Assembly: GCA_949752745.1 (NCBI GenBank)
Contig: OX457031.1
Coordinates: forward strand, 49,988,642 to 50,052,641
Direction of reading: 5' to 3'
DNA from: Protula sp. h YS-2021
Lineage: Eukaryota > Annelida > Polychaeta > Sabellida > Serpulidae
Length of the DNA stretch: 64,000 bases
Numbering within the stretch: the first letter of the stretch is position 1; every line of letters starts with the position of its first letter. A program made the translations under genes and the position numbers. This document shows positions 18,021 to 30,800 of this stretch, in pieces. The notes under the pieces were generated by a model. It searched no databases. It was not told the DNA's origin and was given only the letters and a program-made list of their open reading frames with translations.

Positions 18021-19400
18021 AACGGTCTTTGCTCAACTCGGCCCTCTGTCAACTCGGCCTCCCTGAAAGTCAAATCGGCCCATTTTTTTACCAACTCGGC
18101 CCGCGGATACCATCTCGGCCCACATCTCTATAAATGTGTATTTGTAAAGTCTTTCTCAGTAAATCTATTTTGAAACAAAGAAAAATAAAATTAAACGAAA
18201 ATTTATTTAATTTTTTCCAAAACTTTCGACAGTAGCACCTTGATGCGAATTTCGGTGGTTAACTCATACCTGAATTACTGTTACTTAATAACCAACTGCA
18301 ACTACTAGATTTCTTTTGGACTTAAGATAATTCTCCGATAATACCTGTAATCTTAATTACTTTGGGGTTGGTGGATTACAGAAACCTAGTGCTTTTGATT
18401 TCATTCACGTCTGCTATGGACCCCAATTAAACTTACAACTCGAAAGATCAAATCTGGAAACACTAAATGGTTATCCATTACCCAGTTAGACTTAAAAAAA
18501 CTAACACATATAAGAAAGCTGTATAATTAAACTTACTAAACAGGCAATGGTTCTTAACAGTATAATATATTCAGTGTCACTAATGTTCGGAAAATAATAA
18601 GAAAATGGCGTGTAAATATCATACTGCAATCCACGTGTAATACGAATTATACTGGACGTTCCGCGAACACATTTCTGACTTTCTTCTTTTCTGATATTCA
18701 GACATGCACATTTCAACCGACCTGCTATAATTTCCGGGTTTGAAATCAGTGACTTTACAAAGCTGCTGAAAATGTCAGCGGTTTTACAAGGTCGATACGT
18801 GAAACAGCGACTTTACAAAGTCGTTGGAATTTTCACCGTAACATATGTATCCATAGACATTTGGGCCAGTACGATAGCACGGAATCCCCAGTTAAACTTT
18901 TATCCTAACTTGGTGAGCCTGGGCTAACCTGTCACAAACACCTGTATCAGTTTTACTATCCAAGACATGGCAGCGGTTGACAGCTGATCCTCCTTTGCCT
19001 TGTTATAAATTATGAGAAGTGTTAATTCTGACTGCCCGTGTATCTCATAGAAGAATCAACGGCGAACAAAGAAATCAATGAAAACCACTTGGTTCTGACT
19101 GACAGCACGTACTGTACTCACGACCAGTTTGCTCAATACCTAACTCGACTCAACTAATTGCAATTATTCATAACACTGCAATAATTCCCTGCCTGCTTAG
19201 CATATAATCAAATAAATATAACTGAAGCTAAAATTCCGTAAAAACGGGGAAATGGTGGGGGAGGAGTTCGTAAGCGAGAGCCGAGATCACTTTCGTGAAG
19301 GGCCAGAGTTGGTAAATATACGAGGGCCGACTTGACCAAAATGGGCCGAGTTGGTAAGGGGACAAGTTGGCGAAGGGCCGAGTTGTCCAAACCCCAAACA
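18021..19400. mobile_element. Non-autonomous element bounded by inverted arrays of CAACTCGGCCC
   Basis: About five spaced copies of caactcggccc (and variants such as caaatcggccc) lie at about 18030-18125. About five inverted copies (gggccgagttg and variants) lie at about 19265-19395. The outer ends, ggtctttgctcaactcgg and ggtttggacaactcgg, can be aligned as terminal inverted repeats. The middle is AT-rich and non-coding. I see no clean target-site duplication. The style matches the two Mutator-like elements in this window, whose ends are also made of short GC-rich repeats. Confidence 0.65.
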
Positions 19401-19690
19401 AACTATTTAACTTGATTTTCAATATTTCATACTATGACGCGTTTTACATCTAACAGCTGTTTGAGCAAGGCTTTACATCTTTACATTTTGATGTTAGCAG
19501 GTGACTTCACTGTTAGGACTACGGTTCTTGTATCCATTTATATATCAATGAATAATCTACACAAGTAACTGTGACTACGTGTAGTCATGACTACAATGAC
19601 GCTGCTGTGGTGTCAACCACTAGTTCATGTCATCCTGGTTAAGACTAGTAACATCGCTACGGTAACACCGTGCAATCCGGGCGAGATCTA

Positions 19691-19789
19691 TGCAGCATAC
19701 GTTGCTATGGCTACAGCCACGGATGCCAGGCGGGGTCCATGGGGCATACGTTGCTATGGCTACAACCATGGATGCCAGGCGGGGTCCAT
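19691..19789 (-). repeat. Two-copy 49-bp tandem duplication of the TRRAP C-terminal codons plus stop
   Basis: The 49-bp unit includes cgttgctatggctacarcc and ggatgccaggcggggtccat on the plus strand. Its minus-strand reading is the last codons MDPAWHPWL and stop. The right copy (19741-19789) is the genuine gene end. The left copy (19691-19740) repeats MDPAWHPWL-stop just after it, in the 3' untranslated region. Confidence 0.9.
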
Positions 19790-22700
19790 ACGGCACAGGT
19801 TGTCGTGGCTGTTCGCTGCAGCCACCAGGGTGCTCACCCGACTCTCCGCACCATCAAAGGTCGCCAAATCTACAACAGTCAACAACGCCCACAGGTAAGA
19901 CCATAGCAACTACTAACACAACTGACCTTCAAGGTTGATCGACTCCTACCAAATATCCCTTTTCAGGGTCTCCTGGCTTGGGATAGTGGAATTTCCAGGA
20001 CTTCCTGAAGAATTTTGCATCAGTATTCCAGTATTTTGCCAGTACTTTGCACGGACATTTCGCAAGACTTGCAGGACCTTATTTTATTATTTCTATATAA
20101 GCTTGAACAAAACAAAAAAAAAACAAAAACAAAAAACGAACAAAAAAAAAAAAAAAAAAAAAAACAAAAAACTGATAAAAAATTGTCACGAATATAATTT
20201 TATGAATATAATTTTAGGAAATTTAGAGAACATCTGATGTAAAGAAAGCACGCTTGTTCAAGCCGAAATAGGACAAGCCTCATGTTTATTTACTTGCAGG
20301 CGTCAAGTGAAAAAATAACCAATTTCTGAAAACCTGGAAAAATATTTTCCAGATCAAAAAAATTCTCACACCCTCACACAAGTATTCACGTACTGTACAG
20401 GCTAGTCATAATGCGCTGATTGCTTTGTTGATCATTTGTATAAGTGTAACGCCATCCGTCTCACCCCCCCCTCCCCCCCCCTCCCCCCCCCAACACCCCC
20501 ACCCCAGTCATTCGCTCGCCCTCACACATTCACGTACTTTGCAGGCGCGTCATTATGGCGCTGACCGCTTTGTTCACCATCTGTATGAGTGTATCGCCAT
20601 CCACCTCACCCCCCAGAACACCCCCACCCCCTCATTCGCTCGCCCTCACGCATTCACGTACTCTGCAGGCGCGTCATTATGGCGCTGACCGCTTTGTTCA
20701 CCATCTGTATGAGTGTATCGCCATCCACCTCACCCCCCAAACACCCCCACCCCCGTCATTCGCTCGCCCTCACGCATTCACGTACTCTGCAGGCGCGTCA
20801 TTATGGCGCTGACCGCTTTGTTCACCATCTTTCTGAGTGTATCGCCATCCACCTCACCCCCCCCAGAACACCCCCACCCCCTCATTCGCTCGCCCTCACG
20901 CATTCACGTACTTTGCAGGCGCGTCATTATAGCGCTGACCGCTTTGTTCATCATCTGTATGAGTGTATCGCCATCCACCTCACCCCTCCAACACCCCCAC
21001 CCCCGTCATTCGCTCGCCCTCACGCATTCACGTACTTTGCAGGCGCGTCATTATGGCGCTGACCGCTTTGTTCACCATCTGTATGAGTGTATCGCCATCC
21101 ATCTCATCCGGCTGTTGTCCAGGGTTTAATTCTTCTTGTTTCTGTAATGTGCAACGCCATACACTTAGTTTGGACAACAGCTCAGTATACAACGGCCTTT
21201 CTCGAGTTTAGATATTCAAGCTCAATCCTCCATACATCAACAACCACCTCACCACCTCCGGCCAATACTTCGACCTTTAAAAAATAAATGACTCCTCGCT
21301 GCCTTCCTTTTCGGGATACTGCACCCTGCAGGCCCCACGGTAAGTTTCGTCATGACAACCCTGGAGCAGTTCAAACTAAGACATCTCTCTCTATCTCCCA
21401 GCAGCTCTCCGAAGACTTTGTAAACAAAACCTTTCGTAAAATCGCGAAGTAACACCCGTGACTGGAAACATTTTAACCTCGATACTTAAACCCAACCATT
21501 GGTGTGATCCAAAAATATTCTTAAATATTTCCGATTGTATCCTTTCTCTCAGGGCAGGAGAGGGGCCTCTATGGGGTAAGAAATCCTCCCCTCCCCTTCT
21601 CAAGCCCCGCCCACCAAACCCGACACGGCGGTACAAGCATTTCCCTGCGCCCAACCCACCTTCTTGTGCCACGTGATGTACTCGTCACGCAGCATAGCTT
21701 TGAGGAAGCTGGGCAGTTTATACTGCGGCTGCACAAAGCACCTGGCAGCTGCCACCATGGCAGCTGTCAGCGGCCCTGTCACGCCTGTAGCTGTCAGGAA
21801 GTCAGCGATGTTTGGTGTCAGTCGGAATGGCACCGGACGGTTGGCATCTAGCTCACCTACGAAATGACCAAGCACTCTGATCAATTGTATTTAAAAAATC
21901 AAAGACGGTCCAATTCCCCCATTTAAGGATCTGAATAGAAGGCATTGGGTGAAAAGCCTCTCTCTATCAAATACTGTGTGAACTTTTCAATCTAGGGCTT
22001 GGCCTCGTTTCAGAAATAAACCTTAACCATACATTAAACGGGTGGAAATTTTGAAAACACAAAGTAGTGTGCTGCTCGATGAAGTACCCACAGGCTGAAA
22101 GACCACAAAGCAGACGACACAAACACATGACGTCACCAGCCCTCACCTGATTGGTCATCGATATCGAACTTGAAATAGGCGATATTTAAGAAGCCGCTAT
22201 CCTGATGCAGATACACCATATCCGGATTGATCCGGCTCAGGTGGATCACAAACTCCGCGAAGCCCGCCAGCGCAAGCTGTACCGTCAGCTGAAATGAAAC
22301 GTCAAAGGAAGCGGGTCTCAGCTACCATTTGCCCTCACTACAGTTACATAAGTTATATGAATAAAAACACACAGCAACAACAGATCATTCTTAACATCGG
22401 CAGGAACAATTATCAATGCTGATTTTCTTTCTCAAAACAGAGCAGGATAAATTGTCTAAACTTCCGTAATAATGTTATTATATTTATTACATAAGATACA
22501 AGGAGACAAAATGTTTGCTTACGTTTTTGCGGAATGTCCAGTAGTCGGTAGCATCGGGGAAAGTGTGCATGGCCCACTCCTTCAGCAAGCCTCGCGGAGC
22601 CTGGTTTATTTGCACCTTAAAAAATTGGATGGCATTTAGCACGTAACTCAAACAGCTTCATCAAAACAATACACAAGCTGTAGAGTACCCAGTTTGTTAG

Positions 22701-24820
22701 GTACCGGTATCAGTACTTGACGCGGTGTCCCTATATTATAGCAAAACTGATGTTAGTTTTTTTAAGCAACAATAGCGTGGGTACCAGTGTTAATCACGGA
22801 GTAACCAACCCAGCATATCTGGCTTTTGTCAGGGTGTTCAGTGAATGGCAGCGTTGTCCTGTAAACAGGACATTACCTCTTTGAGAATATCCCGCAGCAC
22901 CTGGTGACTGGCCTGGGAGCCGCGTGCCTGGACGGTTGCTAGGCGCTCATAGTAACGCGATATCGGTGCGTCGTGCTCAATGTTTCTTTTGGCACACCGC
23001 TAAAAAGTAAAATGCACCCTTTTTAATTTCATATAACGTTCCTATTTCCCCCACCCACCCTCCAAAATAAAAAAATAATAAAAAGAATAATAATAAAAAA
23101 AAAAAAAGGTTTAATTTTGCCTTCACACAAACACATACACATAAAAAGATAAAAGATTAAAATATTTCGGAAAAGTAGATAACGATTATCGCTGCTGGCA
23201 CAAACGTATACGAGCAGTGTAAGGGGCCACTAGCCCAGTAGTGTAAGAGGTCAGTAGTATAAGAGGTCAGTAGTGTAGGAGGTCAGTGGTGTAAGAGGTC
23301 AGTAGTGTAAGAGGTCAGTAGTGTAAGAGGTCAGTAGTATAAGAGGTCAGTAGTGTAAGAGGTCAGTAGTGTAAGAGGTCAGTAGTGTAAGAGGTCAGTA
23401 GTGTAAGACGCCAGTAGTGTAAGAGGTCAGTAGTGTAAGAGGTCAGTAGTGTAAGAGGCAAGTAGTGTAAGAGGTCAGTAGTGTAAGAGGTCAGTAGTGT
23501 AAGGATCCAGTTTAAGAACATCAATACAACATTGCAGCTTCGTACCTGTTTATAGACATCTAAGAGCGAAACCGAGGCCGGATTGTCCTCGACCAATCGC
23601 ATTTGAGGAGACACAGCCACTACCCGCGGCACCGTGAAGTGTAGCATTCGTCTGCTTGTCTCCTACGACGATTAAAAGTGGGAGGGAGGAAGGGTTAATA
23701 TCAGAAACGGAAGGCAAGTGACTGGTCAAAACGGGCCTCAAAGGCAAGCCTTAAATATTTTTTTTTTTTTGTTGTTTTACTGTTATATTTTGACGTTTTT
23801 GCATCAGGACATCTTGGTGCTGTCTCTTCCGTGATGAAGAACAATGTACTATAATTTTTATTTTACACTCAGTCAAGTAAAATACCACAGCTCATTAATG
23901 CCACCACCAATATTATTTAACAAGATTGATTTTTCTTAAATTAAAAAAATAAAAAAATTTGAAACTTAAATATCGCGCGTACCTTTTGTTTGGCGAGGAA
24001 ATGGTTGAGCATGCGCAGTAGCTGTAAAACGCGCTCCTCGCGCCGCGATTCCGTCAAACACGCGTCGTTGACAACAAGGTATGGGTAAATCTGTACGTGA
24101 TGAAATCAAACTCTGAATGCTCCCTACCGCTTTTTATATAAAATCCGACAATGGCTTTCTTTAACTTAGTCCAACTCTTAATAAGCAAATTTCCATTTTT
24201 GAAAAATTTTATTGCAATTTAGGAATTACATGTTGCTTATATTTAAGTATGTGTTTTACTTACGGTAAATATTTCTTTTCAAAAAAGGTTTGATTTAAAA
24301 TATTCTGATTACAGAGTCACGTGACGTTATCAGTTACCTTTCCATTGTGTCCGCGGATGTAGAGTCTGCGCGCAGCTGTGTTATGCTTGTGTACAATCTC
24401 CACGCGGGGCATGAATCGTGCAATGCGCACATACGTGTGCTTCAAAGAAAACGGACACAAGTCACGATCATTTTTAGCTACAAAATGACACTAATGGATA
24501 CTTGAAAATAAAAAAAATACACGTCTTTATTAGGAGAGTAATACAGAAAATGTCGTATATTTCTGCATAGCGACTGTCGGTCTCACGTCGATCCATTTAA
24601 AGTATTGCTCGGGACAGACAGAAACGTTGCAGGGTACAACCATGGGCAGTGGTGTGCCAGATTAAAACCACAATAATTAACTAACTTCGGATTGTTTTCG
24701 CACAGGTTTGGGATTAGAAAAGATACCTTAGGAAGTAGGAACTCTCCTGGGATTTCTACCTCTGCTGTGCTAACGGAGAAGTTACTCAGAAACCGACACT
24801 TCTCTTCGATCAGAAATGAC
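19760..24820 (-). CDS. TRRAP: TRRAP exons: pseudokinase domain and FATC tail
   Basis: Coding exons, N to C: 24727-24820, 24338-24439, 23983-24090, 23546-23662, 22877-22999, 22523-22615, 22147-22288, 21660-21856, 21036-21141, 19760-19869. They encode FLIEEKCRFLSNFS, RFMPRVEIVHKHNTAARRL, RLVEDNP, RYYERLATVQARGSQASH, KEWAMHTFPDATDYWTFRK, then the degenerate catalytic region FAEFVIHLSRINPDM and FDIDDQSGELDANRPVPF. The canonical PIKK Asp-Arg-His and Asp-Phe-Gly motifs are missing, as known for TRRAP, so no kinase activity is expected. The FATC end is spread over the last two exons and finishes NLCRMDPAWHPWL-stop, as in human. The last two exons were found by joining phase 1 (CAA A | AT TTG) over a 1.2-kb intron containing the exon-derived repeat array. 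Confidence 0.95.
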
Positions 24821-27800
24821 CTGAAAACACAAGCCAAAAACCAAGTCATAAATCGAAAACCTTAGCAATTAAACCAAGACAATTTAACACAAAAAATCAT
24901 GCCATTGTCCAAAGATTTACCAAGGTCACCAGACAAAGACTCATTCTGTTAGCCATTTAACTAGACCTGATGCCCAGCCCGTCGCTAAGCAACCAAACCG
25001 AAAAGCTCGTCAGTGCTATAATTCAAGCTGAAAGATCACCAGACCACAATTTGTCATGCCCTTTTTTAGTTGACCACAAGCAAAGTTGGCATATTTTTTT
25101 AAAACCCCAGTAATTTTTTTTTGTTGCCCACTTGGACAGGAACTTCATGGCCTTGACGCGGCACGTGACTGACTTACCTTGGCAATTACGTGGTAACCGA
25201 ATGGCTTACTTTGGCAATGACGTGGCACGCAAATGACTTACCTTGCAGTGACTTGGCATGAGAATGACTTACCTTGGCACTGACGTGGCACGCGAATGAC
25301 TTACCTTGGCAATGCCGTAGCTTGCGAATGACTGACTTTGGCAGTGACGTGGTACCCAAATGACTTACCTTTGCAGTGACGTGGCACGCGAATGACTTAC
25401 CTTGGCAGTGACGTGGTTCACGAATGACTTACCTTTGCAGTGACGTGGCACGCGAATGACTTAACTTGGCAGTGACGTGGCATGCGAATGACTTACCTTG
25501 GCAGTGACGCAGCTCGCGAATGACTCACCTCGGCAGCAGCTTGATCTTAGCTTCAAGGATTTTAATCCACTTCTTCAGTTTGTTGATGAGATTGTGCAAC
25601 TTCGTTGATCCCGGCATTCTACAAATAAACACACTACACATTAAACTTTACCTTAAAACCTAAAGCACTCGGGGGATTATTGTAAAGTTCTTTCTTTTAA
25701 CAATGGACTAAGCGCGTTATAAGACATAGGACTAACTTTTGCACAAAGTTTATTATTCAATTAATGATACAGATCTATTTTAGCACCGCCCCCCTCCCCG
25801 CAATAAATAAATAAATAAATAAATCAGATAAAAGAAACTGACGTGAAATCGAAGTCGTTGGTGAACTGCGTTTTCATTTTCTGGAAGACCGGGTCCTGCG
25901 CAGTGGCCTGAGCCCGGCGGGCGAGAGATTCGCTGGCGGCGCTTGAGAATGTGGTCGTCACGCTCGACACGTTCTCGATCCCTGCCGTAAAGGAAGACAC
26001 ATATTTTTTAAATATTTTTTATTATTAACTGAATTTTTTACAAAAAAAGAAACAAAAAAAGAAAATCGAGCGTTTAAAGAGGAGAAATCAGTCAAAGATA
26101 CAAGGAAAAAGCAGAATATTTTTGTTTGGCTATTTTTATATGGGGTTATCCTTTGTTCGGTGATTTACGGGACTTTCCGAAAATGGCCGACTCACCTACG
26201 CCGAAAGTGGTGACGAGCTTACGCACGAAGTTCATGGTATGTGGCGTGATGGCGGCCTCGGCCACCGAGCTCCGGTCGTCAAACGCCACCGCGTAGCATT
26301 TAGCCAGCGCCTGGCGCAACTGGCGCAACACCTCCTCGTACCAGTTCTCGCGGAACCACACCATCTGCGAGAAGTCAAAAGTTTTCTTTTTTTTAAATTT
26401 TACTATTTCAGAACCACTGAGTTCGTTAACATCAAGGAGGGAAGAGTGTCTTGGGTGGTACGAACGCTAATGCCGTAGTGAATGGGTGACGTCACACTTT
26501 GTGTACTCAGGGGGTCGGGGGGGGGGAGGGGCAGGCCGGGGGGTGGTTAAACTATTGTCTGTACTTTATGAACGCTCCCTTAGCCTTCTGGGTTACTTTT
26601 TACTTATTCACGTCACAAAACACAAAAAGGCTGCTGAGAAAAACATCAGGCCCTTACACCACGAAACTGTTAAAACCGTGTGCTTTGCTTTAACGCCGTA
26701 AATTTTTCTTAGCTGTGCAAATTTTTTTCTTTAAAAAAAAGGTAAATAATAAGCTTCATGCTGAAGTCACATGTCGTGATGTTTCCAGTTAGTCATTAAC
26801 CCCTTTTGAAACGGTCACATGTCATGTTAACTGACCTGGTCTACAATGCCCTCTAGCGACGACAGTATGGTGGGGTGAAGGTCACGCTGCATGTGCATGA
26901 TGCGACTGCAGCGCCACATGGGTGCAGTGGCGCGGATGGGGCCCGCGTCAGAGCTAGACGACGACGCGCCAGTGGCACTGGTGCTGCTGCTGGTGGCGGT
27001 TGACGTCGTGGTTGACGACCCCGACGACGACGACGATGACGTCACGGTGGTGGCGGTGGAAGTGGTGGCAGTAGAACTCTGAGATTCTTTGAAGTAAATA
27101 TGCACAAACGTTCCATATAAGACATACCCAATCACACAAACTGCAAAATGACATATGCTTTTCTTGATTCGTCTAACATAACGAAAATGTTCATACTTTT
27201 TTTAAACTCGATGTATCTGAGTCAAACCTTTACCACAAAGGTGAAAATTATCACCCGAAACATCAAATGAAATCAAGCTGAGGTGTTTTCTAAACCTACC
27301 TTGTGGGTTGTCACTGGTGGCGGCGGGACTAGATTCTGACTGGCTGGTGGGCGTGGCCTCGCTACTCTGTGATGGTCTGGCTGACGCGTCACCACTTTTA
27401 ACTACAAGCGCATTGGTTTGATTTTTTTTATTATTAAGTCGTGTTGTGTTGAAATCAAATGACAGAGTCAGTCCACATCAATCTCATCATGCCCATCGCA
27501 ACACCTTTATCTTAGGCCCTTCCAAAGATGAGCCTCTCGGGTCCACAGCATTACATAAACATACAGCAAAACCTCGCTAAATCAACGTCACCGGGAAGAA
27601 GAAATGTCCTATGAAGCAATATGTCGGTTTAACCAATGACACAGAATTCTACTGAACTGGGTCCGGTGGCAAAACGTTTAAGTAATATGTTGAATTAAGC
27701 AGGGTTGACCTTGTGTTTACATTATACTACTTACATCTCTCGCGCTGTTCAATCTTAAGCGTCAAATAGAGGGTCCTGATTGGGAAGTAGACGGCCTGTG

Positions 27801-30800
27801 GATAGATACTGCCCACTTTACTCAGTAGGTTCAGTATCAGCCTGCCCTCGCTGCGCACGAGGCACGTCAATAACTGCGGTATCCATGGCAACCACTGGAC
27901 GGGCGGTACTCCCTGGTTGTACTTATCGACGGCTTCAGCCAGGCATGACTTGTCATCGTCGTAGGTGAGTAGCCACAGTACCTTGGCGAGGTACTTGCGC
28001 GACTTGGACTCGTTCTGGTGGCGGCAGGCGTGTAGGAAGCACGTGATGGCGCACACGCCACTCTGCATGTTCCTGCACAAAACAAACACACAAGTAATGT
28101 GTGCAAAAATGCGTGCAAACACTGCCACAAGAACACCACAGCAGTCAGAAGCCTCTGTCTGAGAGATTCATATAAACAGAAAGGAGGAAAACAATACAAT
28201 GAAAACCGGTAACTAACCGGTAAATACTGGGATCGGGATCAAACGGTGAGTATGGACCACGACGAATGGCATAAAGGTAAGCAGAACTGACCTCTCCCTT
28301 GTGAAGAGCGTTTCCAGGTAGTCTCCCCACAGTGCCCACGCCTTGACCAGCGTGTCGTGCATCTGGGCCGCGGCCGAGAAGGCCTTGTTGGCGTCATCAG
28401 ACCTGTGGTACACACGCGCACCAATCACATCACCTCAGCACTTCTCGGTACACAAAATAGTTCATGGAAGATTCTATTCCCACCACAAGAATGCACTTGT
28501 TTATATGCAAATAAGCCAGACATGCAATTGTTCATATGCAAATGAGCCAGAAAAGTACTATACATGACGCTGAATTCTGAATGGCCACGTCGGCATTTAA
28601 ATTTACCTGCATGTACTACGTCACGTCAAAAAAACCTTTATATTGAATATTCGGGGGTAGGATGGGTTCACAGCTATACAAAAATAATACTAAGTATACC
28701 GCGGGGGTGGGTTCACAGCTACATAAAGCCTAGCTTAACTATACAGCGTCTATTCAGGTAAGACATACCTGCCAATCTGCGCCAGGAACATGCCTTTGAG
28801 GGCGTAGAACTCAGCCGTCATCTCTTTGGTGAAATACTTCAGATTCGTCGATTCGATCACTTCCAGGCCCTACAACAGACAGGAAAAACAAGTAGGTCAG
28901 CGTACATTCCCAAGTGCTCAAAGACTCTGTGAATTGTTTACAGTCCAGCTGGGCTAATGTCCTCAGGCCGATGTGGCTCATTTACAACACCAACTCTTGT
29001 TAGGACCCATACTACCTGTATGTAAAATATTTCGACAATCGATTAAGAAATGTTGGCTTTGAGGGTGTTAACAAAAAAATGTCGACAGACGGAAAGACGG
29101 CTTGACACACAGTCGGACAAACAGACCGACCCGAAAAGTATAGTCCCCCACACCGCGCTGCGCGGCGACGGGGACTAAAAATAATCCTAGAAGTGAATCA
29201 GATATTACTGTATCCCGTTTGGTGTTCCCGTTGTCCATCAGCCAACCTCTACGGCCGTGTGATCGGTTGTGTTTAACACTTTTTTACTCCGCAGACTCAC
29301 TCAGGATTCCGCGAAAACAGTACTCATAAAAGATAAGAACTACTTTTTAAAATACCCATTTGTTCTGTTTATACACAACAGAGAGAGATCTCCTCAGAGG
29401 TCATCTGTTTTATAACAACGGTAACGTGTACTTTGTACCCCCAACCCCCTCCCCCTCCCAAAGCCGTGGTTCGTATGCTACAGGAAGGACATAGCAAAGG
29501 CCTGTTATCAGTAATCCCTGGAAATATCAGTTTTCGCGGAGAACGGCGCTGTGAACAAGATACCAAATATTTCCCGATACCGGAAAATCGGTACAGACAG
29601 CACGTTTCCAGTAAAGAGAAAACAGTTGATTTGAAGACGAAGGTTGAAGGGGAGAGGGGTAGGTGGAGACAGCTCTAGCTGAATTACAGCCTTACCTCTT
29701 GCAGTTCATTCTTGCCCATGACCCCGGACATCTGTAGGTAGCACTTCACTTGCTGGCGTATCTTTTGAAAACAGTCCACTATAGGCACGCTTGGTATGGT
29801 GTGAATCCTAAGCAATAAAATGTACTATAAAGGTACTATTTGACAAGTACGCTGCACACACATTGTTTACTATATCACTACGCGACGTAGCACTTTTACT
29901 GTATCACTGCGCGACGTAGCAGTGTTTACTACACGGCGAAGCACGCACTGTTTACTGTATCACCACGCGGCGTAGCACGCACATTGTTTACTATATCATT
30001 TACGCGACGTAGCACTGTTTGCTATATATCATTTACGCGACGTAGCACTGTTTACTATAGGGCGTAGCACGCACCTGCTCAGCGAATCCAGACACACGCC
30101 TGTGACGCAATGCTTGCGCGCGATCTTGCCGAAATGGATGATGGCCTGGGCGCTGGCATGGACGCCCAGCATGGAGTGGTTGTTCTGCGACGGGTCGTGC
30201 TGGCTGTGCGCCTCGTACTTGTTCACAATGAACTGATAGTGGTGCTGGCGCCACGTGAAGATGTCGCTCCAGTGCGAGAGGTCGTCCGAGATCGTTGGCA
30301 GACGATTTCTGGAGCGCAAAAGAACCAACAACAAACATACTAAAACACCAATAATATGCCGAAAAAATGACATTTTATAGACAGTCACCAAAATTCAACA
30401 CCTGTCGAATTCGGTTCTTAGCTTTGATAGGTAACGCCATTGGCGAAGTTCCATGGCATCTGAAAGTAGTTCGACAGTCGTACATTGCTGATTTTTTTCA
30501 CTGCCACAGCTTCAACTAGAGCAGTGTGCATAGCCCACATATTCCCCACAGCACTCCCCCCCCCCCCCCCCCCATCAGTTAAACACGGCCATCAATAGTC
30601 AATCAAGAGCTGAAATTTTCCAAGTCCAGTTGGTGTATTTTCCTTGGAAGAATCTGGCCCATTTACCATTCTGATCTGTGTTTGTTCCCACAGAAGCCAC
30701 ACACCAAGTTTCATTAAAATTCCTCCAGTTGTTCTTGAGATATCGTGTTAACAAACTCATTCCGATTCTCAATAATTTCCAGGATATGGTAAATTTCGAA

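Noticed and set aside
20425..21287. Plus-strand Pro/His/Ser-rich frames (SLALTHSRTLQARHYGADRF repeats)
   Set aside because: Antisense of the TRRAP exon-derived repeat array.
21391..21676. Frames on both strands between TRRAP exons
   Set aside because: Intron between exons 21660-21856 and 21036-21141; no similarity and frames end at unrelated stops.
23219..23512. 16-bp array as another border-seeded array
   Set aside because: It stops about 30 bp before the donor of exon 23546-23662 and no unit contains a match to the junction.
26891..27082. Plus-strand acidic frame (DDDDDDVTVVAVEV)
   Set aside because: Antisense of the Ser/Thr-rich TRRAP exon 26836-27086.
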